NCBI GenBank assembly: GCA_030147805.1
Contig: JASBUR010000017.1
Coordinates: 1 to 64,000, forward strand
Source of the DNA: Sphingomonadaceae bacterium
Lineage (GTDB): Bacteria; Pseudomonadota; Alphaproteobacteria; Sphingomonadales; Sphingomonadaceae
Length of the DNA stretch: 64,000 nt
Reading direction: 5' to 3'
Position numbers and translations under genes: made by a program
Shown here: positions 26,623 through 35,106 of the stretch, one piece after another
Position numbering within the stretch: the first letter of the stretch is position 1
How the letters are laid out: each line of letters opens with the position of its first letter
Notes under the pieces: generated by a model
Told to the model about the DNA's origin: nothing
The model's input: the letters and a program-made list of their open reading frames with translations, nothing else
The model's database searches: none

Positions 26623-26832
26623 TCAGAGCGGTTCGATGAGCTTCCAGCACGGCGTAGCCAACGCGTCCGCTATTCGCTTCAGGTTGCCGATCGTAGGATT
26701 GATTACTCCTCGCTCGACCTGGCTTATATAGGTTCGATGCAGGCCGCAGTCGAAGCTGAGCGCTTCCTGCGAAAGGCCGCGGAGCCGCCTGAGGCTGCTA
26801 ATCCTCTTTCCGATATGGCGCTGCACATCCAC
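26623..26832 (-). CDS. small XRE-family regulator 1
   Basis: A 69-residue single-domain Cro/CI-type helix-turn-helix protein (SQEALSFDCGLHRTYISQVERG). The frame opens with GTG. It is about half identical to the protein at 26940-27149 and probably arose by tandem duplication. The pair sits between fecR and the sigma gene. Its target is unknown; regulation of the flanking divergent genes is plausible. Confidence 0.8.
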   Translation of the reverse strand: MDVQRHIGKRISSLRRLRGLSQEALSFDCGLHRTYISQVERGVINPTIGNLKRIADALATPCWKLIEPL

Positions 26833-26939
26833 ATCGCGAGACAGCGCAAACGCACGATATTCGTCGACAGCCTATTCATCTCATTTCGTAGGCTCGCCGG
26901 TCTTGTCGGAGTGGCGCCAGCCGCACGAACTCCTAATCG

Positions 26940-27149
26940 CTAATATGGTTCGAGAAGCCGGAAGCACGGTACGGCTAGGGCTTTTGCCACTTTCATCAGG
27001 CTGGCCACCGACGGGTTGGCAACACCGCGCTCGATCTGACTAATGTAAGTGCGATCGACGCCGGCCTCGAAGCCTAGGTTCTCCTGCGACCACCCCCGAC
27101 CACGTCGCAAATGGGCGACATTCCGGCCAATATGGTGCTGGAAACTCAC
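26940..27149 (-). CDS. small XRE-family regulator 2
   Basis: A 69-residue single-domain helix-turn-helix protein (SQENLGFEAGVDRTYISQIERG), a paralogue of the preceding XRE gene with the same length and the same ending (LLEPY against LIEPL). It opens with GTG and is divergent from the ECF sigma gene, with about 95 bases between the starts, so it could control that promoter. Confidence 0.8.
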   Translation of the reverse strand: MSFQHHIGRNVAHLRRGRGWSQENLGFEAGVDRTYISQIERGVANPSVASLMKVAKALAVPCFRLLEPY

Positions 27150-27244
27150 ACATGCTGGTTGTGTTTCCGAATAGTATTCGTCTACAGTATATACATCTCA
27201 ATTCGAGGGCGCTGGATCGCCAAGGCTTCTTGAAGCGCGCTTAG

Positions 27245-27787
27245 GTGAGGCAAGGACGTGCCGTGTTTGCAGCAGTCTCCCGCGCTCAAGCCGGTGAACT
27301 ACTAACCTTCTTCCAGAGACACGAAGCCGCGCTGCTTCGCTACGCGATCCGGCTGACGCGTTCCCGCGACCTCGCTGAGGATCTAGTTCAGGAGACATTC
27401 GCAAAGCTGCTCAAGCACGGCTTGACCGGCTTGCACTCGCCGAAGGGGTTCCTGTTCGCGACCGCGCATAACCTCGCAATGGACTACCACAGGCATCGCG
27501 CGGCGCTAGCGATCGAGAATCTGGCGGATCTCGAGACACTCCAGCTATGCGACGCCAGAGCCAATCCACAAGCGCAAGCGATCGCTCGCGAGGGCCTGAG
27601 GTCACTTTGCAAAGTGTTGGAAGAACTTCCCACCCAGCAGAGACGCGTCTTCACGCTCAGAAAGGTTTACAATCTGTCGCACGCGGAAATTGCCGACGAA
27701 CTCGGCATCACGATCAGTACGGCCCAGAAGCACCTCACCAAGGCGCTTGCCCACGTCAGCGCCCAGATGCGCGATATCGAAGACTGA
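27245..27787 (+). CDS. ECF (FecI-like) RNA polymerase sigma factor
   Basis: A protein of about 180 residues with sigma-70 region 2 (FFQRHEAALLRYAIRLTRSRDLAEDLVQETFAKLL), the DNA-melting part (FLFATAHNLAMDYHRH) and region 4 (LPTQQRRVFTLRKVYNLSHAEIADELGITISTAQKHLTKAL). It fits FecI-type sigma factors that work with FecR and an STN receptor. The start is uncertain: GTG 27245, or GTG 27263 with an AAGGA nearby. Likely targets are the receptor and isopeptidase genes, giving positive feedback on uptake. Confidence 0.9.
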   Translation: MRQGRAVFAAVSRAQAGELLTFFQRHEAALLRYAIRLTRSRDLAEDLVQETFAKLLKHGLTGLHSPKGFLFATAHNLAMDYHRHRAALAIENLADLETLQLCDARANPQAQAIAREGLRSLCKVLEELPTQQRRVFTLRKVYNLSHAEIADELGITISTAQKHLTKALAHVSAQMRDIED

Positions 27788-28333
27788 CTTCGCACGACGG
27801 CGATGTCCTGCGATAGCCTTGGGCTTAGTCCACCGGTTTCATGTTGCTCTGTCGGCCAAGCCCTTCGAGCAAATTGTCGAACGTCGGTGTCCCTGGCACT
27901 GGCGGAAAAGCGCGGCGCAGGAGAAACTTGAGGCAAGGTTGACGCGCACCGCTCGAGCCCACCGCATGAGTGAGCAACTTGTCGCCCTGAAATGACGTCA
28001 TCGCTAGCGCTCTTCCAAAATCCACGTCGTCACCTAGGACGAGCGAGCTCTTGAAAGCTGCTAGCTGTTGCGGGCACTTTTATGCGGATCTGCCGACTGG
28101 CGCGAGCAGTGCTGTTGTGATGGCGCCTGAGTTTGCCTGTGCAGTGCGACGGTACGGGCGAGATCGAGTCCGAGCCACCAGGGCGGAAATTATAACCACT
28201 TTATAATGTGTCCGCTTAGCCGTTAACATTTACTAATTGCCCGTGGTCCTTGCCGTAGTGGCTCGCCATTCAGCTCGGATTGGTAACAGCACGATCGTCC
28301 CCTCCCAGCGTGAGAGGCCGAGGCTGACGGGAG
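27788..28333. other. intergenic region between the lasso locus and virB
   Basis: About 545 bases with no recognised gene. A 66-codon minus-strand frame at 27825-28025 has no known features. The AT-rich dyad at 28189-28207 is described separately. This may be the junction between the lasso locus and the conjugative module. Confidence 0.45.
28189..28207. promoter_or_regulatory. dyad overlapping a -10 box before the virB operon
   Basis: ATTATAA and TTATAAT form a perfect 7-bp inverted repeat with a 5-base spacer, in an otherwise GC-rich region. The right arm contains TATAAT (28202-28207), about 130 bases before virB1. I infer a promoter with an overlapping operator; no clear -35 box is seen. 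Confidence 0.5.
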
Positions 28334-28339
28334 GTGGCG

Positions 28340-28951
28340 ATGTGGCGCTGCAGCTCAACGCGTTCCAGAGTGAAGCCCATTGGGCTAGCGGCCTCAATGA
28401 TCGCCGCTGCTTTTAGCACGCCTGCTTACGCGACGGTGTTCGAAATCGCTGACGATGGCATCGTACTTGTTCACGATGCGCCTGTCCTCCGGGCAAGCAA
28501 GGCGGCCGACCTGCGCGCCGCCTTGCCGCGGCTCCTGACGCCTCCAGCCAGTCTGCAGGCCAGCTTCGACGCAGCTTCGGGCCATTACGCGCTATCGCGA
28601 GCGCTGGTCGAAGCGGTGGCGTGGACGGAGTCACGGTTTCAACCCAGCGCTCGTTCACCCGTCGGCGCGATCGGCGTCATGCAGCTCATGCCCGCTACCG
28701 CGCGCGACCTCGGAGTCGACCCGCGGCTTCCCGACCAGAACATCCGCGGCGGAACCGCCTATTTGCGAATGCTGCTCGACCGCTATGCCGGCGACATCGT
28801 GAAGGCGCTCGCCGCTTACAACGCAGGTCCGGGCGCCGTTGACCGGTACGGCGGCGTGCCGCCGTACGCTGAGACGCGAGCCTATGTTGCGCGGATCCTT
28901 GGGCGGCTGGCGGCCAATTCCGTCGACACCAAAAAGGAAATCCGCCGATGA
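28340..28951 (+). CDS. virB1: VirB1-like lytic transglycosylase
   Basis: A 203-residue periplasmic murein hydrolase that locally opens peptidoglycan for T4SS assembly. A signal peptide ends near AYA (residue 32). The SLT fold shows the catalytic Glu in AWTESRF, then GVMQLMPATA and the C-terminal AYNAGPGAVDRYG. The ATG at 28340 has SD-like GGAGG 5 bases before it. Its stop overlaps the virB2 start (ATGA). It opens a compact operon of at least 12 genes in which most neighbours overlap by 4 bases. Confidence 0.9.
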   Translation: MWRCSSTRSRVKPIGLAASMIAAAFSTPAYATVFEIADDGIVLVHDAPVLRASKAADLRAALPRLLTPPASLQASFDAASGHYALSRALVEAVAWTESRFQPSARSPVGAIGVMQLMPATARDLGVDPRLPDQNIRGGTAYLRMLLDRYAGDIVKALAAYNAGPGAVDRYGGVPPYAETRAYVARILGRLAANSVDTKKEIRR

Positions 28952-29319
28952 TCCTTGAACGCCTGAAGCCCTACGCTGCCCTCGTCGAGGCCGACGCTGC
29001 CGTGCCCCGTTTGGCTCGCTCGGCCGCCGCTGCAGCAGCGCTCGCCCTCAGCTGCGAGCCCGCACTCGCTCAGTCGATCTCGCCCGATCCACAAGGCTCG
29101 GGCGTCATCGCGGGCGCCCTCAACTGGCTCACCGGCACGCTGCTGGGCAATGTTGCGACCGGCGTCGCCATTCTGGCGGTGGCAATCATCGCGATCCTGC
29201 TCATGACCGGGCGCATGGAGTGGGGCCGCGCTGCACTCGTCGTCATCGGCATCTTCATCCTGTTCGGCGCCGTGTCGATCGTAACGGGCATCCGCAGCCT
29301 CGCAGGCGCCGCCGCGTGA
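28948..29319 (+). CDS. virB2: VirB2-like pilin subunit
   Basis: A 123-residue pilin precursor with a long signal sequence ending near ALAQ and two hydrophobic helices (VATGVAILAVAIIAILLMTG and AALVVIGIFILFGAVSIVTGI), the usual VirB2/TrbC layout. It would form the conjugative pilus. Overlaps of 4 bases on both sides tie it into the operon. Confidence 0.85.
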   Translation: MILERLKPYAALVEADAAVPRLARSAAAAAALALSCEPALAQSISPDPQGSGVIAGALNWLTGTLLGNVATGVAILAVAIIAILLMTGRMEWGRAALVVIGIFILFGAVSIVTGIRSLAGAAA

Positions 29320-29615
29320 CCGGCGCTACAACGATCGGCCTGCAGCGCCAGCCGCTGTTCGCAGCGCTCACTCGCCCGCAGATGCTCTGGGGCGTGACAT
29401 ACCCTTATTTCGTCGCCAACCTCATCGTCACGACGGAAGCGTTCCTTCTCGCCAAATCGTTCGCAGCTCTCGCACTCTTCGGGATTATTCACGCGCTTGG
29501 CTACGCCGCATGCCTGAAAGAGCCGCGGCGCTTTGATCTCCTGCTCACTCGTCTCGCACGCGCCCGGCGCGTGAAGAATGCCGCATTGTGGGGCGGCAAC
29601 AGCTACCGGCCATGA
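29316..29615 (+). CDS. virB3: VirB3-like inner-membrane T4SS protein
   Basis: A 99-residue membrane protein with the family opening QRQPLFAALTRPQMLWGV and two membrane segments. It starts with GTG overlapping the virB2 stop and ends overlapping virB4. VirB3 sits beside the VirB4 ATPase at the inner-membrane complex. Confidence 0.87.
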   Translation: MTGATTIGLQRQPLFAALTRPQMLWGVTYPYFVANLIVTTEAFLLAKSFAALALFGIIHALGYAACLKEPRRFDLLLTRLARARRVKNAALWGGNSYRP

Positions 29616-32023
29616 GCGCGGTCCGACGTCTTTCCCGCGGAGAGCTTGCGGCGCGCGAGAGCATCGCCGGCGAGCGGCTACCCTATACGCACCACGTCAA
29701 TGACCGCGTCGTGGCTCTTCGCGACGGCTCGCTACTGTGTTGCCTACGACTGCGCGGCTTTCCGTTCGAGACGGCGGACGATGCCGAGCTTGACTACCGG
29801 CACAGCGTGCGTGCCACGCTCCTGCGCTCGCTCGGCTCCAGCCGGTTCGGGCTCTATGCCCACGTCCAGCGTCGCCGCGTCGCGCCCTATCCCGACGGCA
29901 TTTTCGCTGACCCGTTCGCTCGCGCGCTGGACGAGGCGTGGAAGCGCCGCGTCACGTCTGCCAGGCTTTACGTCAACGATCTCACCTTTTCGATCATACG
30001 CCGCCCGCTCCAAGGCAAGATCGGAAAGGTTGACGGCTTACTGCGCCTGGTTCGCGACCGTGCCGATGAGGCGGCGGCGGCCCTGTCCTTCGAGCGCGAA
30101 CTGCGCGAGCTCGAGGCTGCGGTCGACGCGGCCCTTGCCGTCCTCGAGCCCTACGGCGCGGTGCCGCTCACCGTTTACGATGGTGCGGCTGGCACCTGCT
30201 CCGAGCCCGTCGAGTTCCTGTCGAGCCTCTACAACGGCGAGCTTCGTGCCATCGCCCTGCCACGCGCGGATCTTGGTCGACACATCCCCTACAAGCGGGT
30301 CACTTTCGGCGATGAAGCGTTCGAGCTGCGAGGGTCGGCCACCGCCGATACGAAGGTCGGCGCGATCTTGTCGGTAAAGGACTATCCCAGCGAAACGCAG
30401 ACGGGGCTTCTCGACGGGCTCTTACGCTTGCCGCATGAGCTGACGATCACCCAGAGCTTCGGGTTCGTCGACCGCACGGTCGCGGTCGAGCGCATGAAGC
30501 TCAGCTTACGCCGCCTGCGGTCGGGGTCGGATGAAGAAACGCGTTCGCTTCGGGCCGACATGGAAGCCGCGCTCGACGACGTCAGCTACGGCCGTACGGG
30601 GTACGGCGAGCATCACCTGACAGTGCAGCTATTGGCGGACGACCCTGCGACGCTCGATGATGCGATCGGCGAGGTATCGGCAGCGTTCTCAGATTTTGGC
30701 GCGGTCGCGGTCCGCGAGGACGTGAACCTTGAGCCGGCCTTCTGGGCGCAGTTTCCAGGAAACTTCAAGGATATCGGTCGGCGAGCACTCGTCTCGACCG
30801 ACAACTTCGCGTCGTTCGCGTCGCTGCATAACTTTCCAACGGGATGCCCCGATGGCAACCACTGGGGACCCGCTGTGACCATGCTCGAGACGACGAGCGG
30901 CACGCCCTACTTCTTCAACTTCCATCGGGGCGATGTCGGCAACTTCACGCTGATCGGCTCGACCGGTCTCGGCAAGACCGTGCTCGCGACCTTCCTCATC
31001 GGGCAGGCACAGAAGTTCGCGCCTCGCACGGTGTATTTCGACAAGGACCGCGGCGCCGAAATCTTCATCCGCGCCCTCGGCGGGAACTATTCGGTGGTGC
31101 GCGCCGGCGTGCCGACGGGGTGGAATCCGCTCCAGCTTCCTGACTCGCCGACCAACCGTGCCTTTCTGCGCGACTTGGTCGCGGCACTTGTCGCCGAGCC
31201 GGCCAAGCCGCTCAGTGCCGAAGACCTCACAGCGATCGCGGAGGCGGTCGACGCCAACTTCGAGCAGGACCCGGCCTACCGCCGACTGTCCTATTTCGCC
31301 GAGCTGTTCCGCGGGCGGGCGCGGCAAGAGGCGGGCGACCTCGCCGCGCGCCTCGCCCGCTGGCACTCGGAGGGCAGCCACGCATGGGCATTCGACAACG
31401 AGGCCGATCATCTCAATCTCGACGAGCGCACGATCGGCGTCGACCTCACGCATATTCTCGACGATCCGACCGCGCGTGGCCCGGCGATGCTCTACCTGTT
31501 CCACCGTGTCACCGAGCGCCTGGATGGCGCGCCGACAATCATTGTTGTCGACGAGGGGTGGAAGGCTCTGGACGATGCAGCGTTTGCGTATCGCCTAAAG
31601 GACCTCGAGAAGACCATCCGCAAGCGCAACGGGCTCGTGGGCTTCATCACGCAATCGGCGCACGACATCGTCAACTCGTCGGTAGGCGCTGCGATCATAG
31701 AGCAGTCGCCGACGCAGCTCTTCTTGCCTAATCCACAAGCGCGCGCCGACGAATATTGCACCGGATTCGGCCTCACCACTCATGAACTGGACATCGTCCG
31801 CTCGCTGCCAGACAGCGCGCATTGCGTGCTCATCAAACAGGGGCGCGAGGCCGTCGTCGCTCGGCTCGATCTCTCGGGCTACGACGAAATCCTCTCTGTG
31901 TTGTCTGGGCGCGAGGCGACCGTACGCCTCGCCGCCCAGCTGCGCGAGGCGCACGGCGACGCGCCTGCTGCTTGGCTTCCAGGCTTCATTCGCACGCTTC
32001 ACCCCAAGGAGACGACGGCATGA
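29612..32023 (+). CDS. virB4: VirB4 ATPase of the T4SS
   Basis: An 803-residue ATPase that drives pilus assembly and substrate passage. The N-terminal CagE/VirB4 domain is followed by the RecA-like motor with Walker A GSTGLGKT near residue 448 and Walker B TIIVVDEGW near 640. ITQSAHDIVNSSVG and FLPNPQARADEY are further VirB4 hallmarks. Length is typical. The ATG at 29612 overlaps the virB3 stop. Confidence 0.95.
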   Translation: MSAVRRLSRGELAARESIAGERLPYTHHVNDRVVALRDGSLLCCLRLRGFPFETADDAELDYRHSVRATLLRSLGSSRFGLYAHVQRRRVAPYPDGIFADPFARALDEAWKRRVTSARLYVNDLTFSIIRRPLQGKIGKVDGLLRLVRDRADEAAAALSFERELRELEAAVDAALAVLEPYGAVPLTVYDGAAGTCSEPVEFLSSLYNGELRAIALPRADLGRHIPYKRVTFGDEAFELRGSATADTKVGAILSVKDYPSETQTGLLDGLLRLPHELTITQSFGFVDRTVAVERMKLSLRRLRSGSDEETRSLRADMEAALDDVSYGRTGYGEHHLTVQLLADDPATLDDAIGEVSAAFSDFGAVAVREDVNLEPAFWAQFPGNFKDIGRRALVSTDNFASFASLHNFPTGCPDGNHWGPAVTMLETTSGTPYFFNFHRGDVGNFTLIGSTGLGKTVLATFLIGQAQKFAPRTVYFDKDRGAEIFIRALGGNYSVVRAGVPTGWNPLQLPDSPTNRAFLRDLVAALVAEPAKPLSAEDLTAIAEAVDANFEQDPAYRRLSYFAELFRGRARQEAGDLAARLARWHSEGSHAWAFDNEADHLNLDERTIGVDLTHILDDPTARGPAMLYLFHRVTERLDGAPTIIVVDEGWKALDDAAFAYRLKDLEKTIRKRNGLVGFITQSAHDIVNSSVGAAIIEQSPTQLFLPNPQARADEYCTGFGLTTHELDIVRSLPDSAHCVLIKQGREAVVARLDLSGYDEILSVLSGREATVRLAAQLREAHGDAPAAWLPGFIRTLHPKETTA

Positions 32024-32790
32024 CCCCGCGTTTAAAAGTCTTAGCTGCCACAGCGGGCATCGCCTCGCTCGTCGCCATCGCCGCCGTGCCGGCAAGCGCC
32101 GCGCTCGGAGTGTCGGTCGTCAAAGACCCTTGGAACATCGCGCAGACGACGGCGACCGTGCAGAAGCTCGCCGACCAGTATCGCACAATGGTCGACCACT
32201 TGGCCGAGGCGCGCGCCCAGGTCTCGGCGCTCACTTCGCATTCCGGTGCCGGCGATCTCCTGAACGGTCCGGCCGAACGCGCCGCGCGGCGTTACCTGCC
32301 TGACGCCTGGGCGGCCGCCACCGACGTCCGCGACGCTACCTCGGCCGTCAACGGAGCCGCCTACGCCACCCGCGGACTCATAGACGACGCCACCGCGCTC
32401 TATCGGCCCGCCAGTGCCGCTGAAATCGACCCCCATCGCCCCGACAGCGACGAGGGTCGGCGCTACGAGAAGGAGGTCGGCACCGCGCTTGCCGTGCTTG
32501 CCGGCAGCCAGGTGATGCTCGACGCGACCGCCAAACGTCGCGACGCCTACGAGGGACTGATGGCCCGGATCGAGACCGCGCCCGACGCCAAGGCGGCAGC
32601 TGACCTCAACAACCGGCTCGCCGCGGAGAATGGGCTGACGCAAAACGAACTGGTGCGCGCGACCGCGATGCAGGCGCATGTCGCGGCGGTACAGGAGATG
32701 CGGCTGGCGGCGGCGAGGGCGGACTCTGCGCGCGCCGCGATCCGCACGCGCGTCAACCTATCCGGCGGCACCTATACGCCGGCGAGCTGA
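32020..32790 (+). CDS. VirB5/TrbJ-like pilus-tip protein
   Basis: A 256-residue secreted protein with a signal peptide ending PASAA (residue about 28). The mature part is helical, starting VVKDPWNIAQTTATVQKLADQYR, the pattern of TrbJ/VirB5 proteins that sit at the pilus tip. Position between virB4 and virB6 supports the call. The start overlaps the virB4 stop by 4 bases. Confidence 0.8.
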   Translation: MTPRLKVLAATAGIASLVAIAAVPASAALGVSVVKDPWNIAQTTATVQKLADQYRTMVDHLAEARAQVSALTSHSGAGDLLNGPAERAARRYLPDAWAAATDVRDATSAVNGAAYATRGLIDDATALYRPASAAEIDPHRPDSDEGRRYEKEVGTALAVLAGSQVMLDATAKRRDAYEGLMARIETAPDAKAAADLNNRLAAENGLTQNELVRATAMQAHVAAVQEMRLAAARADSARAAIRTRVNLSGGTYTPAS

Positions 32791-32795
32791 GCCCA

Positions 32796-33140
32796 ATGCG
32801 CTCCCGCCTTCTCTACACTCTGGCCCTCCTCGCAGGCTGCTGGGACCAGCCGCCCGCGACCGAGCACGGCGCCCTATGGCCTCATCGGGATCGGATCGCG
32901 GCGGCGTTCGAAGTGCGATCAGGCCAGCTTGCTGGCTCGATGCGCAAACCCGTGCGCGCATGTCATCGCTATTGGGCGAGCGGCGACCCGGCGCACGCAA
33001 CACTGCTGCCAGAATCGTGCGAACAGGCGGCGGAGCGCCTCGCCGAGCGACTCGGCTCGTATCTCGACGTGACCGTGTCGAACGCCGACGTTCGCGACCC
33101 GGCGCTCTGGCGCTACGTCGCCGGGCGCGCGAAGCTGTGA
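32796..33140 (+). CDS. small lipoprotein, entry-exclusion or VirB7-like candidate
   Basis: A 114-residue protein with a short lipoprotein signal ending LLAGC (Cys 15). The mature part has three Cys in all and no domain I recognise. It lies between virB5 and virB6, where TrbK/EexN-type entry-exclusion lipoproteins are often encoded. No other VirB7 is seen in the operon, so it could fill that role instead. The size is larger than a typical VirB7. Confidence 0.65.
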   Translation: MRSRLLYTLALLAGCWDQPPATEHGALWPHRDRIAAAFEVRSGQLAGSMRKPVRACHRYWASGDPAHATLLPESCEQAAERLAERLGSYLDVTVSNADVRDPALWRYVAGRAKL

Positions 33141-33150
33141 GGGGGCAATA

Positions 33151-34338
33151 ATGCCAGCCTGCACAGCGACCGCGGCAAACGACGGCGTCCTCACCAACGC
33201 GCTCGGACTAGTCGACTGCTACACTAACGGCTTCGTGTTCGACGTCTACACTCAGGTCTTTGGGCCTGGAACGACGTTCGCGACTCTGCTCACCGGCGCC
33301 CTCGTCCTCTACGTGGCGATCTACGGCATCCAGCTCGCGCTGGGGACCGCGCGGCTGACGCTTGATCAGTTCGGACCACGCGCGCTGAAGATTGGTTTCA
33401 TCGTCGCGCTGCTGTCGGCGTGGCCGACCTTCCAGCGGCTGGTCGTCGAGGTGGCTTTCGGCGCGCCGACCGGCATCGCCAACGAGATGCTCACCATACT
33501 CAGCACGGCGAGCGGCGGGCAGGCTGGCGTCATAGGTGCGGTCGACGCGTTCTACGACAAGATGATGGACGCAGCCGCGTCCTACATGAACAAGGCCGAC
33601 CTCACCAACCTCGACTATTATTTCGCGGCCGGCTTCGTCTGGATCGTAACGATCCTGGCAATGTTCTTCGCGTTCGGTTTCCTCCTCATCTCGAAGCTCG
33701 CGACCGCGCTCATCCTGGGGGTGGGCCCGATCTTCATCGCGCTGTTTCTCTTCGGCGGTACGCGCGGGCTATTCGAAGGGTGGCTTCGATCGCTCGTCAC
33801 CTTTGCGCTGGTGCCGATGTTCCTCCTGACCTCGCTCGCCATGCTGATGACCATGGTCGACGGCACGGTCGCGACCATCCAGGCCGAGGCTCTCGCCGGC
33901 GACATGACGTGGGATAACCTCGTGCTCCTTATGGTCGTGACCGCCGGCTTCGCGCTTCTCTTCACCCAAATCCCGAACGTCACCGCTTCGATCGCCGGCG
34001 GCATCAGTATCGGCGGCATCGCCGGCGCGATGACCTCGCTCGGCCTGGGAGCCGGGTCGGCTGCGGTCGGCGGCGGCAAAGGCATCGCGCGCGCTGGGGC
34101 GCTAGGCTACGCGTTGCGCAGCCCGGGCGCGCGCGCCGCGACAATACCCGAACTGCAGGCAGCCCGCCGGCGCATCGGCGCCGGCATTGGCGAGCAGGCC
34201 CGCTGGTGGAACCGCGTGGGCACGACGCCCGGCATGCGGCACGCGCAACGCTCGCGCGTGCTCATCGACGCGAGCCGAGCAACGCCGTCCGCTTCTGCCT
34301 CCGCCCGCTCGACGAGCTTCACCCCCAACCGGAGTTAG
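33151..34338 (+). CDS. virB6: VirB6/TrbL-like polytopic inner-membrane protein
   Basis: A 395-residue protein with several membrane helices, for example TLLTGALVLYVAIYGIQLAL and ILAMFFAFGFLLISKL, and the family block LGVGPIFIALFLFGGTRGLFEGWLRSL. The C-terminal 80 residues are Ala/Arg-rich and cytoplasmic. VirB6 forms the inner-membrane part of the substrate channel. The start lies 10 bases after the lipoprotein gene. Confidence 0.9.
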   Translation: MPACTATAANDGVLTNALGLVDCYTNGFVFDVYTQVFGPGTTFATLLTGALVLYVAIYGIQLALGTARLTLDQFGPRALKIGFIVALLSAWPTFQRLVVEVAFGAPTGIANEMLTILSTASGGQAGVIGAVDAFYDKMMDAAASYMNKADLTNLDYYFAAGFVWIVTILAMFFAFGFLLISKLATALILGVGPIFIALFLFGGTRGLFEGWLRSLVTFALVPMFLLTSLAMLMTMVDGTVATIQAEALAGDMTWDNLVLLMVVTAGFALLFTQIPNVTASIAGGISIGGIAGAMTSLGLGAGSAAVGGGKGIARAGALGYALRSPGARAATIPELQAARRRIGAGIGEQARWWNRVGTTPGMRHAQRSRVLIDASRATPSASASARSTSFTPNRS

Positions 34339-34344
34339 TTGCTT

Positions 34345-35106
34345 ATGTCGTCTCTGATCGGCCGCGGCGCCGTTCTCGATCGCGCCGAATATTATGCCGA
34401 AGCGCAGAGCTGGAGCGCCGACGTTGTCGCATCGCTGCGGCGATCGAGGAAGCGGGCGTGGGCGCTCGCTGCCGTAACCACGGCAACCTCGCTCGTCGCG
34501 GTCACCGCGGTCGCACTGCTGACGCCGTTAAAGACCGCAGTGCCCTACGTCATCGAACTCGAGCGCTCGACAGGCTATGTCCAGGCGGCGCGCCTCGCCG
34601 AGCCCGGCACCTTGTCGGAGAATGAGGCAGTTCGGCAGTCGAGCCTCTACCATTATGTGCTGGCGCGCGAAGGTGTCGACGCCGCCGACATCGTCGCCAA
34701 CTATGAAAAGACTCTCGCCTGGTCAGCGGACGGCGCACGCGCCGCCTATCTCGCGCTCTGGGACAAGTCCAACCCAGACGGCCTCGCTGGCAAGTACCCG
34801 TTCGGCACTGTCGTCACAGTGTCGGTGAAAGGCATCTCGCCCTTGACCGCCAACACCGCGCTTGTGCGCTTCTCGACCACGCGCGGAATGCCCGGTGGGC
34901 GAGGGGCCGTCACCGACCACTGGCAGTCCATCGTCGGCTACCGCTTTGCCGACCGCCCACTCACCCAGGACGAGCGTTTCATCAACCCTTTGGGCTTCCA
35001 GGTGACAAGCTACCGGCGCGACCCGGACGCGCCGCCCGAGCTGGCGCCGACGGCGCCGACCGCCGGCGTGGTGCCGGTTGCCGCGCGTGCGGGAGTGCCG
35101 TCATGA
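34345..35106 (+). CDS. virB8: VirB8 inner-membrane assembly factor
   Basis: A 253-residue bitopic protein. A helix at about 32-56 is followed by the NTF2-like periplasmic domain with YVIELERSTGYVQ, VRQSSLYHYVLAREGVD and PLGFQVTSYRRDP. The ATG at 34345 lies 6 bases after the virB6 stop. It nucleates the inner-membrane complex with VirB9 and VirB10. Confidence 0.93.
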   Translation: MSSLIGRGAVLDRAEYYAEAQSWSADVVASLRRSRKRAWALAAVTTATSLVAVTAVALLTPLKTAVPYVIELERSTGYVQAARLAEPGTLSENEAVRQSSLYHYVLAREGVDAADIVANYEKTLAWSADGARAAYLALWDKSNPDGLAGKYPFGTVVTVSVKGISPLTANTALVRFSTTRGMPGGRGAVTDHWQSIVGYRFADRPLTQDERFINPLGFQVTSYRRDPDAPPELAPTAPTAGVVPVAARAGVPS

